A stretch of DNA of 64,000 bases from Sphingobacterium sp. PCS056 (GTDB lineage: Bacteria > Bacteroidota > Bacteroidia > Sphingobacteriales > Sphingobacteriaceae). Below the pieces are notes generated by a model that searched no databases, was not told the origin of the DNA, and was given only the letters and a program-made list of their open reading frames with translations. The stretch is from contig NZ_CP096883.1 in assembly GCF_023273895.1 (NCBI RefSeq), positions 4,898,001 through 4,962,000 of the forward strand, in the 5' to 3' direction. Both the position numbers and the translations under genes were made by a program. This document shows, in pieces, positions 60,365 to 64,000 of the stretch (position 1 is the stretch's first letter; every line of letters starts with the position of its first letter).

Positions 60365-62977
60365 CTATTTAGTTGGAAATTCTTTTTTCCAGTACTCCTT
60401 TCTAGCACTGTTAAACTCCTTTCGCTCTTGTTTTGTCAATGGCGTTTGTCCTTTAGGATGGTTCTTAAGATAATTTTCACCTAATCTATGATCTTTTTTA
60501 CTCATTTCCTTAAATGGTCCTTTTGGATTTTGTCCAACATGATGTATTTCAACAGGTTGTCCATCGCTTTTAAATGTTGGTGCATTTCCTGGTTTAGTAG
60601 GAGGATCTAATAATTTTCGATCAACTTTATATTTACTTTCAACTTCTACAACAATCTTTTCTGCAACCTTTTCTGAATTCTTTTCGGCAATCTTCACTCC
60701 TGCCTTCTCGGTCGCTATAATTGCACCTTTAGCCTCTGCTTTTAATGGTGTTACGGTCAAGAAAATCATTCCCGCAGCCTGCCCCCTACTTACTTGTCTA
60801 CCATCAAAATCTTTGCCGGTCCACAGGCTATATACATCCTCAATTGGGGAGGCAATTCTCACTGCTGTTTCAAATGCGGCCTGGTTTGCTCTTCCATTAT
60901 CAATTTCAGCTTTAGCTTGAATGCCTCCTTTAGCAATCATAGCTTGTCTAAAACGAAAATCATAAGGTTCTAAACCTTCAAGTTCTACAGCATCTACGAC
61001 TCTATTCCCACTAAATGCATAAGGTGACCAAGTATTATACTCCTCTGTTAAAGGATCGATATTCATAAATCGTCCTATTGCAACATCATAGTTTCGCCAT
61101 TTAAAGCTATCCCAGTTAAGCCCTAAATCCTCCTGCCTTTCCTGACCTTGAAATCTATATTTATAGTAATTTGTCGGGGTTCTGGTACCTTCCTGAACCA
61201 GTTCAGCACGGTAGTATGAAGGACCACTTTCGCTTGGTACAAAAACATAGGATTGATTGTTATAGGATTTATGTCGTTCTCCAAACGGGTAAAAATGATT
61301 TTCAGTTATCGCCTGTACAACCTCTAACTTATCATTCCATACCCAGGAACTACGAATGTTACCAACGTGATCGACATAGTTAAATACATAATTAAAGAAC
61401 GTATTTTCGGTTACGTTTACATAACCTTCTGAATGAGGGAAAAACTTTAAGGACTGATCCAAATATTGGAAACCTTGCTGGTAATCCGTAACAATGTTAC
61501 TTTCCGAAGTAATTACCCTTTTTTGTACCTTAATACCTTCAGCATTGTAAAGATATGCAATTTTACCTCCGTCACTAAAGATAATTTCAGTAGGTAGATT
61601 CGCTTGATTGTAGGTTACACTAATGATCCCTTTGTTTAGGTCTTTGGTCATGTTACCCCAAGCGTCGTATACATAATCATCATAAGTATTTCCATATCCA
61701 TTGTCCTTAAAGCCCTCCGGATTATTGGTCGCATCGTCTACCCGAAGTAACTTATTTCCGTTATAGGTATAGGTTAAATCGTCGATTTCAATAGCAAACA
61801 ATGGATTATCAAGATTTCCATTTCTTTTTAGACTGATAATGTTTCCGTTTTTATCGTACTTAACTTCTTCGTCATACGACCTCGGAACAGGGACAATATT
61901 TAAAGGCTTTTGATAGTATGCTTTTCGCAGTCTGTTTAAAGGGTCGTATTTATAACCGTACTTTCTGATTTGGTTATCTGTTGATGATAGCCAATAGGTT
62001 TCTGCAATATTTCCATTATATAGCGGTTTGACCTCACCGTTAGCACTTGATCCCGAAAAAACGATCCGTGCAGTTTCCGTTTCAGTTACCTGATTGTAAT
62101 TGATCTTAAAACCGAACAAATCACCACTTCCTAATTCAAACTCAGCACTTCCAAGTGGTGCATTGTTATTGATATCGGTCATCCAACCCCTTATGTTGTA
62201 GCGGTAGTCAACTTTTTGTAATCCTACGGCTCCGGTTATATCAGTACCACCAACATTTTTAGAAACAAGCTGTCCTAATTCATCATAGGTATTTTTAGCT
62301 AGTAGCTGTTCGGCTCCGCCATTAATCTTATGCTTGTGCAATAGCAAACGATCTTCTTCAGTATAAGTATACGTATCTAGTACATTAAGCTCCGTTGCAC
62401 TGCTGTTTAGCTTATGAAAGGTTAGGGTTTGCAACACCTTTCCCGCAAAATCGAGCTTACTATCCACTCGGGTGTAACCACCCAAATGGTTTTTAGTATA
62501 TGCTCGAATTGGGCGATATTTCGCATCGTATAGCGTATAACTTTGTTCGTTTAACGTTTCCGATGCGATGGTCAGTACACGCACCCAACCTCCCGTTTCT
62601 TGACCGGTTACCGAAGTAGCTACCGTTTGCCCTTCGACAAGCGATGGCGGTGTAACACCATTTACATACTTATAATCATCATAATAACTTACTGTAAGTA
62701 GTTTCATCCCACTGGTTGGTATAACCCGATTGGTATAACTGATCGCGATGTTATCCACGTTTTCCGTAACACCAACTTTTAGTCGTTCTTCCGATAAATT
62801 AAATGTAGTATTGTATTGCCCTTGTAGAGTTGTCCGAGTAGAGGAAGTCTGCATCCATCCAGTGTAAACGGCTCTGTTCAAGGCATCATATTTGGTGATC
62901 AAATAACCAGTTTGTGTACCACCAAAAGGTGATAAAGTCGGCCCGGTGGCCACTACACGGTCGATTTTATCATACAC
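60365..62977 (-). CDS. Rhs-type toxin, C-terminal part with HNH/LHH-type nuclease tail
   Basis: 870 residues from GTG 62975-62977, but the frame is open to about 63012, so this is the rear of a frameshifted Rhs gene. YD-type repeats fill most of the length. The Rhs core ends with FMNIDPLTEEYNTWSPYAFS and NRVVDAVELEGLEP. The last 80 residues are a variable tail with IHHVGQNPKGPFKEMSKKDH, the LHH-type HNH nuclease pattern. The toxin is expected to be a DNase or RNase acting in rivals; a SUKH gene follows. Confidence 0.85.
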   Translation of the reverse strand: MYDKIDRVVATGPTLSPFGGTQTGYLITKYDALNRAVYTGWMQTSSTRTTLQGQYNTTFNLSEERLKVGVTENVDNIAISYTNRVIPTSGMKLLTVSYYDDYKYVNGVTPPSLVEGQTVATSVTGQETGGWVRVLTIASETLNEQSYTLYDAKYRPIRAYTKNHLGGYTRVDSKLDFAGKVLQTLTFHKLNSSATELNVLDTYTYTEEDRLLLHKHKINGGAEQLLAKNTYDELGQLVSKNVGGTDITGAVGLQKVDYRYNIRGWMTDINNNAPLGSAEFELGSGDLFGFKINYNQVTETETARIVFSGSSANGEVKPLYNGNIAETYWLSSTDNQIRKYGYKYDPLNRLRKAYYQKPLNIVPVPRSYDEEVKYDKNGNIISLKRNGNLDNPLFAIEIDDLTYTYNGNKLLRVDDATNNPEGFKDNGYGNTYDDYVYDAWGNMTKDLNKGIISVTYNQANLPTEIIFSDGGKIAYLYNAEGIKVQKRVITSESNIVTDYQQGFQYLDQSLKFFPHSEGYVNVTENTFFNYVFNYVDHVGNIRSSWVWNDKLEVVQAITENHFYPFGERHKSYNNQSYVFVPSESGPSYYRAELVQEGTRTPTNYYKYRFQGQERQEDLGLNWDSFKWRNYDVAIGRFMNIDPLTEEYNTWSPYAFSGNRVVDAVELEGLEPYDFRFRQAMIAKGGIQAKAEIDNGRANQAAFETAVRIASPIEDVYSLWTGKDFDGRQVSRGQAAGMIFLTVTPLKAEAKGAIIATEKAGVKIAEKNSEKVAEKIVVEVESKYKVDRKLLDPPTKPGNAPTFKSDGQPVEIHHVGQNPKGPFKEMSKKDHRLGENYLKNHPKGQTPLTKQERKEFNSARKEYWKKEFPTK

Positions 62978-63831
62978 GATAAACTCCCATTGTTTGCCCG
63001 GTAGCTTTTTTCAACCATACGGTTACGGGAATCGTATTTATACTGGTAACACAAATCGTCTAACTGTGAAGCCGGATTGGTTACCAGTGGCGGAATTACG
63101 TAGGTCAGATTCCCATACAGGTCGTAAACATAATAGGTATCGTGTGCGCCTTCGTTGTAGGTACGCTTTAAAATCAAACGGCCATTTTTATCGGTAAATT
63201 CTTCCGTCGTATTATTGCTTCCCGACTTCCAGTTTTCGTCTTTGGTTACTGTTTTATACAAACGGTTTGCGGCATAATAGCCCTTATCCTGTAACTGTAT
63301 CGTGTAAACACCATTGGCATTATCCCAGGTAGTTGCGGCAAAATAGTTTTTGACTTCATTGGCACTATTGGTCTGATAGTCCATTTTTATGGTATGGTCG
63401 GTATCCGCATTCGGATTGACCTGCCAATCCGTCCCGGGCGCACCTTGTTTTAAGGTACGCGCCAGTGGGGATGCTTCTACAATCTTTTCGCTAAAGGGAT
63501 ATTGTCCGCTATATTGGGAATAGCTTAAAGTGGCCGACTGCGCTCCGGTCTGATAACTCATATCGTTGGTTGAAGCCGGATACGGCAGGTATTCTTTTAA
63601 CTGGCGCCCTAAATCGTATTCGATATGGGTGATCAAATCTTTTCCGTTTCCGGATTGTTTGTTTATATTTTGCTGTACTGGTCGACCTAAACCATCGTAG
63701 TAGGTCACCGTCGAAGCCGGTCGGCCGCTATTGGCTTCCCGATAGGTCGTTTTCTTGGTCCAGTTTTGCGTATTGGTTTGTGCCACCATTAAAACCGGCG
63801 CACACATCAAGGCTATAAGTAATTTTTTCAT
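62953..63831 (-). CDS. Rhs-type toxin, N-terminal part (DUF6443-like)
   Basis: 292 residues from ATG 63829-63831, which begins a signal peptide (MKKLLIALMCAPVLMVAQTN); the longer open frame to 63891 is leader. GRPASTVTYYDGLGRPVQQN is the DUF6443-type head of Bacteroidota Rhs proteins. The frame is lost at an A6 tract (63006-63011) and ends with an unrelated tail, KSYRANNGSLSCMIKSTV. One added A restores EKKLPGKQWEFIVYDKIDRV and gives one protein of 1155 residues. Confidence 0.85.
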   Translation of the reverse strand: MKKLLIALMCAPVLMVAQTNTQNWTKKTTYREANSGRPASTVTYYDGLGRPVQQNINKQSGNGKDLITHIEYDLGRQLKEYLPYPASTNDMSYQTGAQSATLSYSQYSGQYPFSEKIVEASPLARTLKQGAPGTDWQVNPNADTDHTIKMDYQTNSANEVKNYFAATTWDNANGVYTIQLQDKGYYAANRLYKTVTKDENWKSGSNNTTEEFTDKNGRLILKRTYNEGAHDTYYVYDLYGNLTYVIPPLVTNPASQLDDLCYQYKYDSRNRMVEKSYRANNGSLSCMIKSTV

Positions 63832-63841
63832 ACGACTGGTT

Positions 63842-64000
63842 TTAGTTGGTTCGGTAATTATTATCATACTCTTCGATAATATTGCCATCATGATCTTTAA
63901 TACGCTTTAAACGCATCAGACTATCATACTCATAGTAGGTATTTCTACAGTTAGTATCCAGTATTCGGCTTAACAAATACGTCGTGGAATCATAGTAATA
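63842..64000 (-). CDS. C-terminal end of an Rhs-partner protein (partial)
   Basis: The last 52 residues of a protein that enters from beyond the window and stops at 63842-63844: YYYDSTTYLLSRILDTNCRN, TYYEYDSLMRLKRIKDHDGN, IIEEYDNNYRTN. The YxYD...RI.D..GN pattern is of the YD-repeat kind. It ends 10 bp before the Rhs ATG, so it belongs to the same operon. No start is visible in the window. Confidence 0.7.
   Translation of the reverse strand, partial: YYYDSTTYLLSRILDTNCRNTYYEYDSLMRLKRIKDHDGNIIEEYDNNYRTN

Overview
The window looks like a Bacteroidota chromosome segment, most likely Sphingobacteriaceae or a close relative. Support comes from a thiG-thiH-thiF order, a FecI/FecR-controlled SusC/SusD pair, a CTnDOT-type conjugation apparatus (TraE to TraO plus TraQ), RteC, DUF6520/MauE genes, and Bacteroidota-type -7 boxes (TAnnTTTG). 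The genus is inferred, not proven.

Layout. (1) 1-2.5 kb: core chromosome, with the end of a thiazole-synthesis cluster followed by tRNA-Gly(GCC) and tRNA-Leu(UAA). (2) 2.46-28.4 kb: a conjugative element abutting the 3' end of tRNA-Leu. It starts with a large serine recombinase whose stop codon lies inside the tRNA gene. All genes to 26.1 kb are on the minus strand: a winged-helix protein, two DUF3945 proteins, TraN-M-L-K-J, three TraI-like proteins, TraG, a set of repeat-domain proteins, TraF, a helicase/N6-adenine methylase split by a frameshift, DUF1896 and TraE. An RteC-like regulator follows. (3) 28.5-49 kb: accessory genes. These are an ECF sigma/membrane protein/GIY-YIG-like/PLD-like nuclease string; a MUG113-type GIY-YIG protein beside an HExxH protein; a FecI-FecR-SusC-SusD-thioredoxin locus with a convergent DUF6520-MauE pair; a LytTR regulator divergent from two duplicated 127-aa genes; and an ABC three-component (SMEK) defence system. 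(4) 49-57.2 kb: the rest of the transfer machinery (TraO, TraQ, a MobC-like protein, relaxase, VirD4-type coupling protein), interrupted by a two-gene CBASS-like system (SLATT plus CD-NTase). A probable oriT lies upstream of the mob genes. (5) 57.2-64 kb: an Rhs toxin with a predicted HNH/LHH-type nuclease tail, broken by a one-base frameshift, followed by an array of SUKH, Imm33-like and small membrane or unknown genes that looks like a poly-immunity locus, including a truncated Imm33 relic.

How it fits together. The Tra proteins form a type IV secretion channel, the mob genes process the DNA, and RteC is a probable regulator. The cargo is rich in conflict systems. The right border of the element is not certain. 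A 10-bp match to the tRNA-Leu end at 28478 would close a 26-kb element, but it would leave traO/traQ/mob outside, so a longer element with a border beyond the window is equally possible. Two genes are broken at A-homopolymers (A8 in the methylase/helicase, A6 in Rhs). Each could be real, programmed or a sequencing artefact.
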